This document shows, piece by piece, positions 42,294 to 51,883 of a stretch of DNA of 64,000 nt (position 1 is its first letter; each line of letters begins with the position of its first letter). A model generated the notes under the pieces. That model was given only the letters and a program-made list of their open reading frames with translations, had not been told where the DNA came from and searched no databases. The DNA is from JANNBN01 sp031430595 (lineage in GTDB: Bacteria; Actinomycetota; Acidimicrobiia; Acidimicrobiales; JANYDT01): positions 62,001 through 126,000 of the forward strand of contig JANPBU010000013.1 of assembly GCA_031430595.1 (NCBI GenBank), given 5' to 3'. The position numbers and the translations under genes are program-made.

Positions 42294-43427
42294 GACACCT
42301 CGTCGGCGATATCGCGTGCAAGGTCGAGTTGCCCGGTCACAGCGGCAGTGATCAGCGCCTGCTTGCGGCTGACTGCGCTTCGACGAGTACACGGTGTTCA
42401 TTGCCTCGGCTTGGGACGACGACCCGGGGAGTCGGACCAAGAGGCCACCAACCTGTTCGAAGTTGAGACCCTCTCGATTGCCGCCGACCTGCACGAGGCG
42501 AATCTGATCCTGGACCATCCGAGATTGGAGCGATACCTGAACGAGTAGTGGGTCGACACCCCTGCGACACCGGATCAAACACACATGCTGAGACACGTTC
42601 GCAGGCAGGACCGATTCGGTAACAAGCGCAGTTCTTCCGATCGACCCGCCCGTGATGTTCAGTAGTACATCGCCGGTCCGAAGTCTGGTGCGTTGGAGCT
42701 CTGCATCCTGATCCGCGGTGATGTGAACAACGTCGGAGAGATCAACCTGGCCGTCCCGAACGTTCTGGCTCCTGAGAAAGCGAACTCCCTCGGAGACGTA
42801 GACGTCCGAACCACCGGTCGGCGTACTGCCGCTGCCGATCTTGGTCGCAAAGCGTTTGACGGGCTGCGGCGACAAATCTCCCAGGAGTGTCTCCACAAAC
42901 GCTTCCCACCGCAGGTCAAGAGCCGCCAACAGTTGTTGTTGCCTGGCGATCAGCTGATCAATCCGAGCAGTCTCGGCGTCGAGGAAGTCGGCGATCGCTC
43001 GCTGCTCGGCCGGCTCCGCAAGAGCGACGTCAATATCAGCGAGATCGTCCCAGTAGAGCCGCCACTGTGAGGGGCGAATACCCTTGGACCGAACTGCGTA
43101 CTCCCCGATCATCGGGCGCGACCGAAGGACGGAATGCAGATAACGCCGGTCGACGATCGAGTTGACTTCGCAGACCAGGTAGTCGCCACTGACAATTCCG
43201 TCGAAGTCCGATATTGCGAGTGAGCCCTGCCAAGCCTTCATCTTGTTGACGACCAGGTCACCCCGCCGCACCAACTTATAGAGACTGAGATCTTCGGGAG
43301 TCTTGTTGAAGTTGTCGTCTCGGTCGCCTTTCGGCACAACACCGTGATCGCGGTAGACCGACAGCACCTGTTGGTCCAGCTTCCCGCGAACGTCGCGTTC
43401 GCGGAGCAGGTACCGCAGCCTCGTCAC
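42290..43427 (-). pseudogene. hsdS: Type I specificity subunit HsdS, C-terminus out of frame
   Basis: It starts at GTG 43427, overlapping hsdM. The first target-recognition domain and the conserved central helices (EPAEQRAIADFLDAETARIDQLIARQQQLL) are present, followed by the second recognition domain (GSGSTPTGG...). Near 42,385 the frame changes. The expected C-terminal helix end, VSRKQALITAAVTGQLDLARDIADEVS, is encoded in another frame and stops at the ORF-3-like ATG. About 15-20 residues before it seem to be missing. Loss of the second conserved helix should impair assembly with HsdM. Confidence 0.8.
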
Positions 43428-45427
43428 TCCGTCACCTCCGCCAACAACCTTTGGATCTCGCCCTCCAGGGCCTTGATCTCCGCGTCGATCTCCGCCAACG
43501 TCCGGGGCGGCACGTACTTGTAGAAGTGCCTCGTCAGCGGGACCTCGTAGGCGATCTTGGTCTTGTCGTGATCGGCCCATGCATCGGGCACATACGGCAG
43601 CACCTCGGCCGTCACGTAGTCCTCGATCGCAGTTCGATACGGCAGTGTTGCTAAGCGCGCTGATGGATCGGCTTCGAACGCCAACGGACCGGTGGGAAGG
43701 AGCACATTCTCGGCGTCCCGCAAATCGGGGTCGGGTTCGGCGTTGCCCTTCTTGTCGGTAATCGGTGGTGCGTCGGGGTCACGAACGGCAAGTGCATCCC
43801 ACAGCGCCTTCGTCTGCGGAGCCGTGAGCGAACACTTCTTCGCCACACCATCGATCACCTTTGCTGCGACCTTGCGATCCGTCGCGCTTAATCCAACTGC
43901 CGAACGAAGCGCAGCTTCGAGCGATGCCGTTGTATCGGAAGGGAGCTTTGCCAAGCTCTTCGATGCCAATACCAACGCGATCATCTCGTCGGTAATTTCC
44001 CATCGCAGGCGCAGCGGACGCTCGACCGTGATTCGGAGAAACCCAAACGACCCGTTGGGGAGGATCTTGACTCGGTCGCCTTCGGCGAACTCGCCATAGA
44101 GGCGGGTAATCTCGGCGATCTGATCCGACGAGATTTCCTTGCGCTTTTCGCCGAGGCCCTTGCGCATCTTCACGAACAATTCTCGAGCGTCGAGAAGCTG
44201 CACCTTGCCGCGCCGATGCTTGCTCTTGCGGTTCGTCACGATCCAGAAGTACGTCGATATACCCGTGTTGTAGAAGAGCTGGTCGGGCAGCGCGACTACG
44301 GCTTCCAACCAGTCGTTCTCGATGATCCAGCGGCGAATCTCCGACTCACCCGAACCGGCTGCGCCGGTAAACAATGGAGAGCCGTTGAACACGATGGCCA
44401 AACGCGAGCCGCCCTGCTCGACCGGTTTCATCTTGGCGATCATGTGCTGCAGAAAAAGAAAACTGCCGTCATTAATCCGGGGTAGGCCAGCACCGAATCG
44501 TCCGCCGAATCCGGCCTTGGTGTGCTCGGTGCGAACGGCGCCTTCGACCTTCTTCCACTCGACACCGAACGGCGGGTTCGCTAGCAGATAGTCGAACCGT
44601 GCGCCTTGGTGGCCGTCTTCGCTGAACGAGTTTCCGAACGCTATGTTCGCGGCGTTTTGCCCTTTCAACATCATGTCGGAACGGCAGACTGCATAGGTCT
44701 CGGGGTTCAGTTCCTGCCCGTAGACCTCCAACCGTGCCTGCGGATTAAGAGTCCGCAGGTACTCCTCAGCGATTGACAACATGCCCCCCGTGCCGCACGC
44801 CGGGTCAAGCATCGTCTTCACAATCGACGGCTTTGTCAGTGCGTTGTCATCTTCGATGAACAGCAGCCGGACCATGAGTTGGATGACTTCTCGCGGGGTG
44901 AAGTGCTCGCCTGCTGTTTCGTTGGAGAGTTCCGAGAAGCGTCGAATCAGTTCTTCGTAGAGATAACCCATCTCCAGGTTGGAGACCTTGTCGGGGTGGA
45001 GGTCGATGTCGACAAACTTGCCAATGACCTTGTAGAGCAAGTTCGAGCGGTCAAGGCGCGTGATCTGCGCGTCGAACTCGAACTTCTCCAAGATGTCGCG
45101 TGCACCCGATGAGAACCCGGAAATATATGCACGCAGATTACCGGGGACGTTGTTTGAGTCATCGAGAAGCCGAGGCAAGTCGAGTTTCGAGGTGTTGTAG
45201 AACGCCTGCCCGGCGGCCTTCGTAAGGATTGCTTCGCGGTCGCCGTGCTTTGCATGTTCGGCGAGTACCTTGGCCTTCGTGGGCTCCAGTACACAGTCGA
45301 GTCTTCGAAGTACCACGAGCGGCAGGATGACCTTGCCGTACTCCGACTGCTTGTAGTCACCCCGCAGTAAATCGGCGACCGACCAAATGAAAGACGCGTG
45401 ATTGCGGATCGAGGGAGATTCAGACAT
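43424..45427 (-). CDS. hsdM: Type I DNA methyltransferase subunit HsdM
   Basis: The 667-residue N6-adenine methyltransferase subunit has the SAM motif DPACGTGGM (208-216) and the catalytic NPPF (284-287). The N-terminal helical domain is complete, and a C-terminal helical tail for HsdS contact is present (IDAEIKALEGEIQRLLAEV). The start at 45427 (MSESPSIRNHASF) is the family start; the open frame extends upstream without similarity. It leads the operon hsdM-hsdS-ORF3-fic-hsdR. It appears intact although its partner subunits are not. Confidence 0.94.
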   Translation of the reverse strand: MSESPSIRNHASFIWSVADLLRGDYKQSEYGKVILPLVVLRRLDCVLEPTKAKVLAEHAKHGDREAILTKAAGQAFYNTSKLDLPRLLDDSNNVPGNLRAYISGFSSGARDILEKFEFDAQITRLDRSNLLYKVIGKFVDIDLHPDKVSNLEMGYLYEELIRRFSELSNETAGEHFTPREVIQLMVRLLFIEDDNALTKPSIVKTMLDPACGTGGMLSIAEEYLRTLNPQARLEVYGQELNPETYAVCRSDMMLKGQNAANIAFGNSFSEDGHQGARFDYLLANPPFGVEWKKVEGAVRTEHTKAGFGGRFGAGLPRINDGSFLFLQHMIAKMKPVEQGGSRLAIVFNGSPLFTGAAGSGESEIRRWIIENDWLEAVVALPDQLFYNTGISTYFWIVTNRKSKHRRGKVQLLDARELFVKMRKGLGEKRKEISSDQIAEITRLYGEFAEGDRVKILPNGSFGFLRITVERPLRLRWEITDEMIALVLASKSLAKLPSDTTASLEAALRSAVGLSATDRKVAAKVIDGVAKKCSLTAPQTKALWDALAVRDPDAPPITDKKGNAEPDPDLRDAENVLLPTGPLAFEADPSARLATLPYRTAIEDYVTAEVLPYVPDAWADHDKTKIAYEVPLTRHFYKYVPPRTLAEIDAEIKALEGEIQRLLAEVTE

Positions 45428-45612
45428 CGCATGCCGCTTGCAGGTGGTGCATCGGAGAGACCTTCGCGTTATTCCAGCCCGCTGAAATAGCAGCCTGTCG
45501 AGAAGCATCCTATTCCACTGATCTCCCCTCCGCTGGAATAGTCGAATTTCTTCGGGTGCCATATCCCACGCCCAAAGCACGACAGACTTGGCCAGGTGAA
45601 GGGACCACTACT

Positions 45613-46536
45613 GTGACGAATTACTACCGAATTATGCCCGGGCGGCGAAGCTCACTGCTGGAGCAGTGCTTGGCGGGCGGCTAAATCGGCGCCGACTTTG
45701 ACATCCGGGAAGACCTGACCCAACAACTCCCTGATAACTGGCGGAACTTCAATAAACAGTTCATCCCCGTCTTGATCGCAAACCAACCCGCCAAGACCAA
45801 GGTCGCTGCCGGACTCAACTGCGGAATGCTTTGGACGATTTGTCGAGGGATGTCAGAGGGCGACATCGTGCTGGCTCCCGATGGCAACGGCGAGTACGTC
45901 GTTGGCACCGTGAGTGGACCCTACCGGTTCGACGACACTCAACAGCTTTTGCACCAACGCCCTGTCCAATGGCGGCAGGGGCGAATCAAACGTGCTGACA
46001 TGAGTGACGCTCTTCGACGATCCGCGGGCTCGATCGGGACGGTGTCTAACGTGACCGACTATGCAGCCGAGATCGAATGTCTGCTGAACCCAGCGCCACC
46101 GGAGCTGATTGCGTCCAACCCCGAGGTTGAAGACGTCACTACGTTCGCCCTTGAGAAACACCTAGAGGACTTTCTCGTCGCAAACTGGGGAGCGACCGAA
46201 CTCGGTAAGAAGTACAAAATCTTTACCGACGAAGCAGGAGACATTGTTGGTCAGCAATACCCTTCCGATACGGGGCCGATCGACATCCTCGCCATCAGCC
46301 ACGACGGCTCCGAGTTGCTAGTGGTCGAACTGAAACGAGGACGTGCGAGCGACGCAGTCGTTGGACAAATCCAGCGCTACATGGGCTACGTCCTTCAAGA
46401 TCTTGCAGAGCCGACCCAAACGGTTCGAGGGATGATCATTGCGCTCAACGACGATCTACGCCTACGCCGTGCACTCGCTGTTGCTCCAAACATCTCGTTT
46501 TACCGGTACGAAGTTTCGTTCCGCCTCCTGCCTTAG
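45613..46536 (+). pseudogene. NucS/DUF91-like nuclease-domain protein with early nonsense codon
   Basis: From GTG 45613 the frame encodes NYYRIMPGRRSSLLEQCLAGG, then TAA at 45682-45684, then IGADFDIREDLTQQLPDNW and onward without interruption to 46536. The text on both sides of the stop fits one protein. The C-terminal domain has the PD-(D/E)xK layout TGPIDILAI...LLVVELKRGRASDAVVGQIQRYMGYV. The N-terminal part resembles a modified-base or EVE-like reader (EGDIVLAPDGNGEYVVGTV). A shorter product from ATG 45772 or 45850 could be made but would lack the start of the reader domain. Confidence 0.75.
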
Positions 46537-46614
46537 CCCCTCCCTATTGACACTCCGTATCGACCACCTAAAAAATTGGTCGGTTGTACGACGGACACAG
46601 GGCAAAATTGAGCG

Positions 46615-47270
46615 ATGAAAGACCACATGCTTCTCTCGAGGTTGCTGACTCTTCCACCGTTGTCGTACGAGCCAGGAAGTTGGAAGACAGTTTCGAGCTT
46701 TGGACTTGCTCTTGTGGAAGCGAGGGAGGCAACCGGGCGCGACCGCACAACCGGCGAGCGAGTACAAAGCGAACCGCCGACGCAGTTTCTCGGGGCTGTC
46801 GGTTACATGTGCCTGTTGGACTTGATCGGCACAGCTTTTTCGAATCCCTGAAAACCGACGGACGTCAAACAAGAAGTTCCAGCAAGGGTTTTGAGCGAGC
46901 ATTGGAGAGGTTCACTGATCTTGCGCATCATCAAATTGACGTGTTGTATGCGCTCCGCTGCGCGTTCGTGCACGACTACTCCCTCATGAACAACAGCCGC
47001 CGCAAAGAGCTCGTTCACGTGTTCACAACGGCTTGGGATGAGCACACCCCGCTAATTGAGTTGCCGGAAGAAAAAGATCGGTGGGATGGTCGACCGGAAG
47101 CAGAATCTCTCGAACGTGCGGATTCAACTACCGTAAACCTGCTTGCGTTCACAGAAATTTGTGAGTCCATTGTAAAAACCATTTGCGGCCTTCATTCGAC
47201 TAACGATCTCGCTCTGGCAATCCCATCGGAAACCGTAAATCATCGGTATTTGATGTGGCGGATGACCTGA
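46615..47270 (+). pseudogene. Hypothetical protein gene with a frameshift at a T run
   Basis: The first 78 codons (MKDHMLLSRLLTLPPLSYEPGSWKTVSSFGLAL...GAVGYMCLLDLIGTAF) are in one frame and end at a stop just after 46,850. The rest (SFFESLKTDG...FERALERFTDLAHHQIDVLYALRCAFVHDYSL...) is in the next frame. The two join naturally at GCTTTTTCG (about 46,836), which points to a one-base change in a T run. The C-terminal part is a helical domain with RCAFVHDYSL, as in HEPN-like or abortive-infection-type proteins. That resemblance is weak. Confidence 0.65.
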
Positions 47271-47384
47271 CAGCGCTGCCACCAGCCTGAGACTAAAGCT
47301 GCGGCAAGCTGCCATCCGCCGAAGGCTAGCTGCGAGCGAGCATCGGCAGTATGAAGCGGCGCTGAGCGCGCTCCCAATAGGGGA

Positions 47385-48170
47385 TCAGGATCGCCAATCA
47401 TCGTTGTTCTCCATCCACGAAAGTAGTTCTTCACCGATCGATGGGTCACGACCTGGCCCTGTCAGCAAATCAGCGGCGAGTTGCGCAGGATTCGCGCAGA
47501 CGATGTTGTCACGCCGAATGACACGTTCGAAAACTACTTCGCTTGCGGGCTCGATAAGCCAAACGTTGGAACCCGAGTCCACAGTTCGCAGGCCAAGCCG
47601 TTCTGCGAACTTCTGGGCATCGGCGACATACAGTGACACAAGGCGGGTAGGGGCAATCTCGGTGAACTTCGATGCTCCGAATGCGCCCGTCGCCGCGTAG
47701 CCAGATCCGATCGCCGAGAGCTGCTCGGCCAGTGCCGGAATTCCGCGAATCGAGAGTGCGCTTACTGCATGATTCGACCGACTCACGCTGTAGTCCTTCG
47801 CCCAACGTCGAATGACTCCACCTACGTCAACTTGTTCGATTGGACCGCGCCGATCTCGTTTTAACAAGCCGTCTCTATCGAGAAGATCGACGGTCCTCGA
47901 AAGCGTTCCCAACGCGACTCCCGAACGTTCGGCTAGTTCACGAATGCCGAAGGGCGGGCGGAATTCCACGAGCGCACGAACGGCTCGTGCGGAACCCCGG
48001 CCTCCAAGGCCTCGCAATTTGTCGTCCGATGGCGAGGGTCACGTGACGCCCCCGTCGAGCGAACATACAGTGCAGGCTTGTCACTCCGGATCAGAACGTT
48101 CCCAGTCATGTCCAGAAAACCCAGGGCACTCCAAATCTTTCGTGGGGCGGATAATGGTACGAGCGACGGC
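47385..48170 (-). pseudogene. Winged-helix regulator-like gene, frameshifted and truncated
   Basis: The long frame (47385-48017) encodes VRALVEFRPPFGIRELAERSGVALGTLSRTVDLLDRDGLLKR, a winged helix, followed by an alpha/beta domain (LYVADAQKFAERLGLR, VVFERVIRRDNIVCANPAQLAADLL) like proteins paired with nucleotidyltransferases. The expected preceding part is found in another frame upstream (LGFLDMTGNVLIRSDKPALYVRSTGASRDP, about 48,038-48,130). A frameshift near 48,040 and loss of the N-terminus are therefore inferred. Its former partner gene is not present. Confidence 0.6.
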
Positions 48171-48343
48171 CCAATTCGACAGCCACAGCAACCGAATGAA
48201 TTGGCCAGTCAATCTGATCAGGCCAACCGGCGAGATTCGGTACCGTTGGCGAAGACCATCCTCCCGAGATGCCGAAGCTGACAGCCAGAGTGCCAGCGAG
48301 GTCACCAAGAGTCCAGTTGCGACATTTGTCGGTGAGGTTTCGC

Positions 48344-48378
48344 CCCACACACCACACCACACCACACCACTACACACA
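48344..48378. repeat. Short CACAC-type tandem repeat
   Basis: About four copies of CACAC followed by CACTACACACA form a microsatellite-like run, directly followed by the palindrome ACAAC-GAC-GTTGT (48376-48388). It sits at the inferred right edge of the island. The stretch 48171-48432 holds no gene. Confidence 0.7.
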
Positions 48379-48404
48379 ACGACGTTGTCCCAAGACGCCA
48401 AGAT

Positions 48405-48421
48405 GAAACCGCAAAGCGGTT
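48405..48421 (-). terminator. Hairpin downstream of the mrpD remnant
   Basis: AACCGC-AAA-GCGGTT (48407-48421) lies twelve bases beyond the mrpD stop on its strand. It is followed on that strand by TTTCATCTT, a weak terminator shape. Confidence 0.5.
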
Positions 48422-48432
48422 CGAAAGGCCCC

Positions 48433-49434
48433 TCATTTTGACAACACTGCGTTCACATACGACATGGGTTTCATAAGTTCTTCAGCCGCTACCTCGCAAT
48501 ATGCATACAACGGGCCAACAAACACAGCGATGAGTACCGATGAACCAACAACGCAGATTGTGGCCAGCGACATAAACGGTGAAATCCGTAGTGGTCCTGG
48601 CTGGGCAACAGAGATGCGTGACTCGACGCTGCCCCAGAAGGCGCCAACCCAAATCTTGGTCATGGACACAAGCGTCAGAATGCTGGCCAGCAGACTGACA
48701 GACACAATCACCCATTGCTTGTTTTCGAACCCAGCCGTCAACAGCGCAAGCTTGGCGATGAAGCCGGAGAACGGAGGAATTCCCGCAAGGCTGAGAGCTG
48801 GAACCAAGAACAACATCGCAAACGGTCCGGATCGATAAAGCAGGCCACTGATTCGATCAAGGTTCGAGGTACCGGTGCTCCGCTCGATAATGCCTTCGAT
48901 GAGAAAGAGCGAGGTCTTGGTTGGGATGTGGTGGATCATGTAAAACACCGTTGCAGCGATCGCTGCGGAACCGCCGATGCCAAGGCCCATGACCATGTAA
49001 CCAATTTGGCTAATAATATGGAAGCTGATGATTCGCTTCATGTCGGACTGGGCAATTGCGCCAAGAACACCAACGATCATCGACAAGTCAGCAACGGTTA
49101 ACAACACTGTTCGCTGTCCTCCTGGGAAGAGCAGTGTCTCGGTTCGGATCAAGGCGTACACCCCGATTATTGTCAGTAGCCCGGCAAAAATCGCTGCGAC
49201 TGGGCTGGGAGCTGTTGGGTAGGCATCGGGAAGCCAAAAGAACAACGGAAGGACAGCGGCCTTCAGACCAAAGGCCACTAGCAGCAGCGAGAGGTAACGC
49301 AACGAATCCAAACACCCACCGCCCCACTCGTTGCCCGAACAGAGCACAGCTAACGGAAGCGAGGGCGAACGTACCAATCAGCAGCAGCATCGAAACGCTT
49401 GCGATGTATCCATTGAGCCAGAGAGCGATTGTTG
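48433..49434 (-). pseudogene. mrpD: Na+/H+ antiporter subunit MrpD remnant
   Basis: The 3' part encodes a well-conserved MrpD/NuoN-like core: LLLVAFGLKAAVLPLFFWLPDAYPTAPSPVAAIFAGLLTIIGVYALIRTETLLF, then SDMKRIISFHIISQIGYMVMGLGI and LSLAGIPPFSGFIAKLALL. Normal subunits have about 500 residues; here only about 300 are in frame. A short piece of the upstream helix (ASVSMLLLIGTFALASVSCALFG) is in another frame, breaking at about 49,330. The first ~150 residues and all other mrp genes are absent. The upstream end abuts the baeRF gene, so a deletion probably joined the two. Confidence 0.8.
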
Positions 49435-49436
49435 CA

Positions 49437-50477
49437 TCAGAACCTTAAGATCGCTGCCAAGCAGGCGTTGGCTGCAAGATCGCCATCCGGTACAAAGACG
49501 GTGCTTCCCCCCTTCGACAAGACCACTTCGATGAGTTCGTCAACGATGTCGTCGATCACTCCAGTAGCAGCCGGATCGCTCACACGTGTGAATCCTCTGC
49601 CATCGAGCATTGCCGCTACAGCGAAGCTCTCTTCGACAACAAGCAGTTCGACCCGACCCTCTGCAGCCAGAGGCCAAATCTCTTCAAGGCCGCCCGCATA
49701 TCGCCGTTGCGATCGAGCTTCTTCAAGCAGACTGAGCGCACGACTCTTATCGGTTCGGAGCCAGTCGGTAACCAACGGCCAGGCCAGGTGATGCAACCCG
49801 CTCCAACCGGTTTTGTCGTGATTCCCAGGGATGATTCCAATCGTTGATGTGGTTGCATCCGGAAGGGCCCGTCGCACAGAACGGGCGACACCGGCAAACA
49901 CAATCGGCAACGGGGCAGCCTCTTGTTCTTCTCGCAGCGCAGCGGTCAGCATGGTTCCCCATGTGGCCACGCTTGCCTCGTCAGATCTGACCAGAGGCCA
50001 ACGTTCAGTCAGTTCCTCAACCAGTCGTTCGCGACTCCCAAGGAACATTCGTGCACGTTGATCGCTGATCGTCATGACTCGATAAAGTGCCGTCCGATTG
50101 AGGTCGGCGACTAGGTCACGCGTCGCAAAGGTTTCATCGATAATGACCCGCTCGGTTACCGACTTCGCCAGGCGAACGGCACCGTTGCTGTTGGGCGAAA
50201 CAAAGATTGCGATTGCGTGGGGCGCAGCAACGTTCGTTTGTTGCTTTACCAAATCCGTAAGTGTCTCTACCATCCGGATTCGCACCGCGTCAGTAACTTC
50301 ATCGCGTAGCCGATAGTCTGCATCACGCACGAAACCCATAGCGGTAGCTAGCTGGGCGGGCTCAGGATTCACACCGTTGCTGGTATTGAACAGAATGGTG
50401 ATGCTGGGATAAGCCCGTTGAGCTTGCAATTCAGCAAGTAGCGCACGTTGCATGAAGACTGACCTTTCGAAAGACAT
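49437..50477 (-). CDS. baeRF-type (bacterial archaeo-eukaryotic release factor-like) protein
   Basis: The 346-residue protein has the order expected of bacterial relatives of archaeo-eukaryotic release factors. There is an N-terminal beta/alpha domain (PHAIAIFVSPNSNGAVRL), ALYRVMTISDQRARMFLG in the middle, and an RNaseH-like C-terminal domain ending with TVFVPDGDLAANACLAAILRF. No GGQ motif is seen. The proposed roles in ribosome rescue or stress are not established. The start at 50477 follows a short purine-rich site. Its end adjoins the broken mrpD. Confidence 0.75.
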   Translation of the reverse strand: MSFERSVFMQRALLAELQAQRAYPSITILFNTSNGVNPEPAQLATAMGFVRDADYRLRDEVTDAVRIRMVETLTDLVKQQTNVAAPHAIAIFVSPNSNGAVRLAKSVTERVIIDETFATRDLVADLNRTALYRVMTISDQRARMFLGSRERLVEELTERWPLVRSDEASVATWGTMLTAALREEQEAAPLPIVFAGVARSVRRALPDATTSTIGIIPGNHDKTGWSGLHHLAWPLVTDWLRTDKSRALSLLEEARSQRRYAGGLEEIWPLAAEGRVELLVVEESFAVAAMLDGRGFTRVSDPAATGVIDDIVDELIEVVLSKGGSTVFVPDGDLAANACLAAILRF

Positions 50478-50722
50478 GTTGTCATTTCGAAGGTCTCCCC
50501 CGCTAACACGATTTCGATGAGGACGACAGCCTCACAAACGAAAACTTGCTAGCCGAGCTTCCGGTCACCCATGGGAGTGACGTATTGACGAAAGCACAGT
50601 GGTTGGGGTACTCCCCTTCTGCTTGCAACTATAAGTTACAATCGACCTCGACGGGAACCCTTTTCTGACATTTCTGCTTGACGCTGGCAACTAGGCCCGG
50701 CATCACTACGACTTCGCTCGGT
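50478..50722. other. Intergenic stretch between baeRF and PPOX genes
   Basis: No gene is seen. It must hold the baeRF promoter and the PPOX gene end. A small inverted repeat (GTCAC-CCATGGGA-GTGAC, 50564-50581) and a weaker one around 50,619-50,640 are present. No clear terminator T run was found. Confidence 0.4.
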
Positions 50723-51142
50723 TCAGAATGTGGTCCCCCACGGACCCATTCCCCGAATCTTGGTTGGGGTGATTCGAATAACAAAACCAGCGGGAGGGTT
50801 GTCCATCGGCGGAAATTTCGTTCCGGGCCCGACGTAAATTTGCGCAAGTTCGTGCAACAGTTCTGGTGCCCCGCCTTCAGTGATAGTGGCTGTACCTTCG
50901 ACAACGAGGTAGTTAGTCATCCCGTATTGGTTACCATCCGCTTCGATGGAAAGCGACACTCGATTGTCTCGACGTATGTTTGCGGTCTTTTTGTCTTCGG
51001 CAAGTTTGCCGACAACGATTTCATCGCCATCGCAGCGAGCCCAAACGATGGTTACCTGCGGAGAACCATCCGGATTGATCGTGACCAGGTGGGCGAGTCG
51101 GCCAGAATTTACGACGTCTTTTGCGGTTTCAGGAATTTGCAT
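50723..51142 (-). CDS. PPOX-class F420/FMN-dependent oxidoreductase
   Basis: The 139-residue split-barrel protein has GRLAHLVTINPDGSPQVTIVW, DNRVSLSIEADG and TNYLVVEGTATI in family order. In actinobacteria such proteins bind F420 or FMN and reduce varied substrates. The cofactor cannot be told from the sequence. It is the last gene of a row with the TetR gene upstream, 58 bases away, and may be co-regulated by it. Confidence 0.88.
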   Translation of the reverse strand: MQIPETAKDVVNSGRLAHLVTINPDGSPQVTIVWARCDGDEIVVGKLAEDKKTANIRRDNRVSLSIEADGNQYGMTNYLVVEGTATITEGGAPELLHELAQIYVGPGTKFPPMDNPPAGFVIRITPTKIRGMGPWGTTF

Positions 51143-51200
51143 GTCAAGTTACTTTCTATTAGTCAGAGGTGAACCGTTTTCGGTTCAAGGTTTGCGTTAG

Positions 51201-51794
51201 TTACGCGATTTTTTTGGTCGTGCGAGATGCGTTTTGAATAATCGCTCGTGCAGCCCCACCGACAGCTCGTGCTGGGTTTGTTTCATGAGGGCCAAACATT
51301 CGGGCAGCTCCGAGTGAGCCGTCGAGCAGGAGGAGTAGTTGTTGAGCAACAACCTTCGGTCTAACGAGTTTTGCTTCACGAGCTAAGCGTTCGAATTGAT
51401 CAATGACTTGTCGCTTATGTGTTGTTGCGACCTGATGTACCGGGTGATCGAGTTCTGGGAAATCCGAGCTAGCCATCATGAACGTACAGCCGGAACAGTA
51501 AGGACTTATAGCGAAGGCTTGTGTACCGTCAAAGAACGTTTCCAGCCGTTTGATTGGCGAGAGTTTGGTTGCGGTCAGCGAAGCGTTGGCCCGCTCCCAA
51601 AACAATTCGTTTGTTGCGTTTAGGTAGGCGATGATGAGGTCGTCTTTGGTCGGAAAATTACGGTAGAGACTCATTTTTGCGACGCCGGAATGCTCTATGA
51701 TTGTGTCGATCCCGACTGCCCGGAAACCCCGCTCATAAAACAGCTCGGCAGCAGAGGCCAGTATTCGTTCCTTAGCTGAAAGGGTGGTTGACAC
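51201..51794 (-). CDS. TetR-family repressor
   Basis: The 197-residue regulator has an N-terminal TetR helix-turn-helix (ILASAAELFYERGFRAVGIDTIIEHSGVAKMSLYRNFPTKDDLI) and a C-terminal ligand domain. The domain includes the SPYCSGCTFMMASSDFPE segment seen in YcdC/RutR-like relatives. The GTG at 51794 is chosen because the strong ribosome binding site AAAGGAG lies six bases before it; an upstream GTG at 51812 has none. The palindromes AGACAGTTCTGTCT in front of it and AGACAGGTCTGT in front of the SDR gene are the likely operators, which implies autoregulation. Confidence 0.9.
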   Translation of the reverse strand: MSTTLSAKERILASAAELFYERGFRAVGIDTIIEHSGVAKMSLYRNFPTKDDLIIAYLNATNELFWERANASLTATKLSPIKRLETFFDGTQAFAISPYCSGCTFMMASSDFPELDHPVHQVATTHKRQVIDQFERLAREAKLVRPKVVAQQLLLLLDGSLGAARMFGPHETNPARAVGGAARAIIQNASRTTKKIA

Positions 51795-51869
51795 CTTTGG
51801 CTCCTTTAACACTTTCTCGTCAAGCCTCGATGGCTTGACTTCGCTTCATAGTCAAACTATCGCAAGAGG

Positions 51870-51883
51870 AGACAGTTCTGTCT
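51870..51883. promoter_or_regulatory. Candidate TetR operator upstream of the tetR gene
   Basis: AGACAGTTCTGTCT is a perfect inverted repeat sharing AGACAGnnCTGT with the site at 52750-52761. It overlaps the -35 region of a possible tetR promoter (TAGACA-N17-GATAGT on the minus strand) and touches the SDR stop. A second perfect inverted repeat, GTCAAGCC/GGCTTGAC (51819-51839), lies nearer the gene. Confidence 0.65.

Larger units (their letters stand above)
35348..48432. mobile_element. Decaying genomic island next to tRNA-Met(CAT)
   Basis: The segment between the tRNA and the mrpD remnant holds a tyrosine integrase, a type I restriction-modification operon with fic, and several defence-type genes. 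Most are broken. The left edge is set by the tRNA and integrase. The right edge is inferred from the terminator-like hairpin and the Mrp antiporter remnant, which look chromosomal. No copy of the tRNA 3' end was found by eye near 48.4 kb, so attachment sites are unproven. Confidence 0.6.

Noticed and set aside
41736..43580. One long reading frame joining HsdS to the pRiA4b ORF-3-like protein
   Set aside because: The expected HsdS C-terminus lies in another frame and stops on the ORF-3-like start codon. The apparent fusion is a by-product of the frameshift.
48344..48378. CACAC run as a possible attachment site
   Set aside because: It shows no similarity to the tRNA-Met 3' end, and simple repeats of this kind are not known integrase targets.
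48081..48401. Open frames of 80-210 codons on both strands at 47.8-48.4 kb
   Set aside because: They have no coherent protein pattern. The stretch is better explained as the degenerate upstream part of the winged-helix gene.
48000..48432. Copy of the tRNA-Met 3' end as the right boundary of the island
   Set aside because: Scanning by eye found no matching stretch, so the boundary stays inferred.
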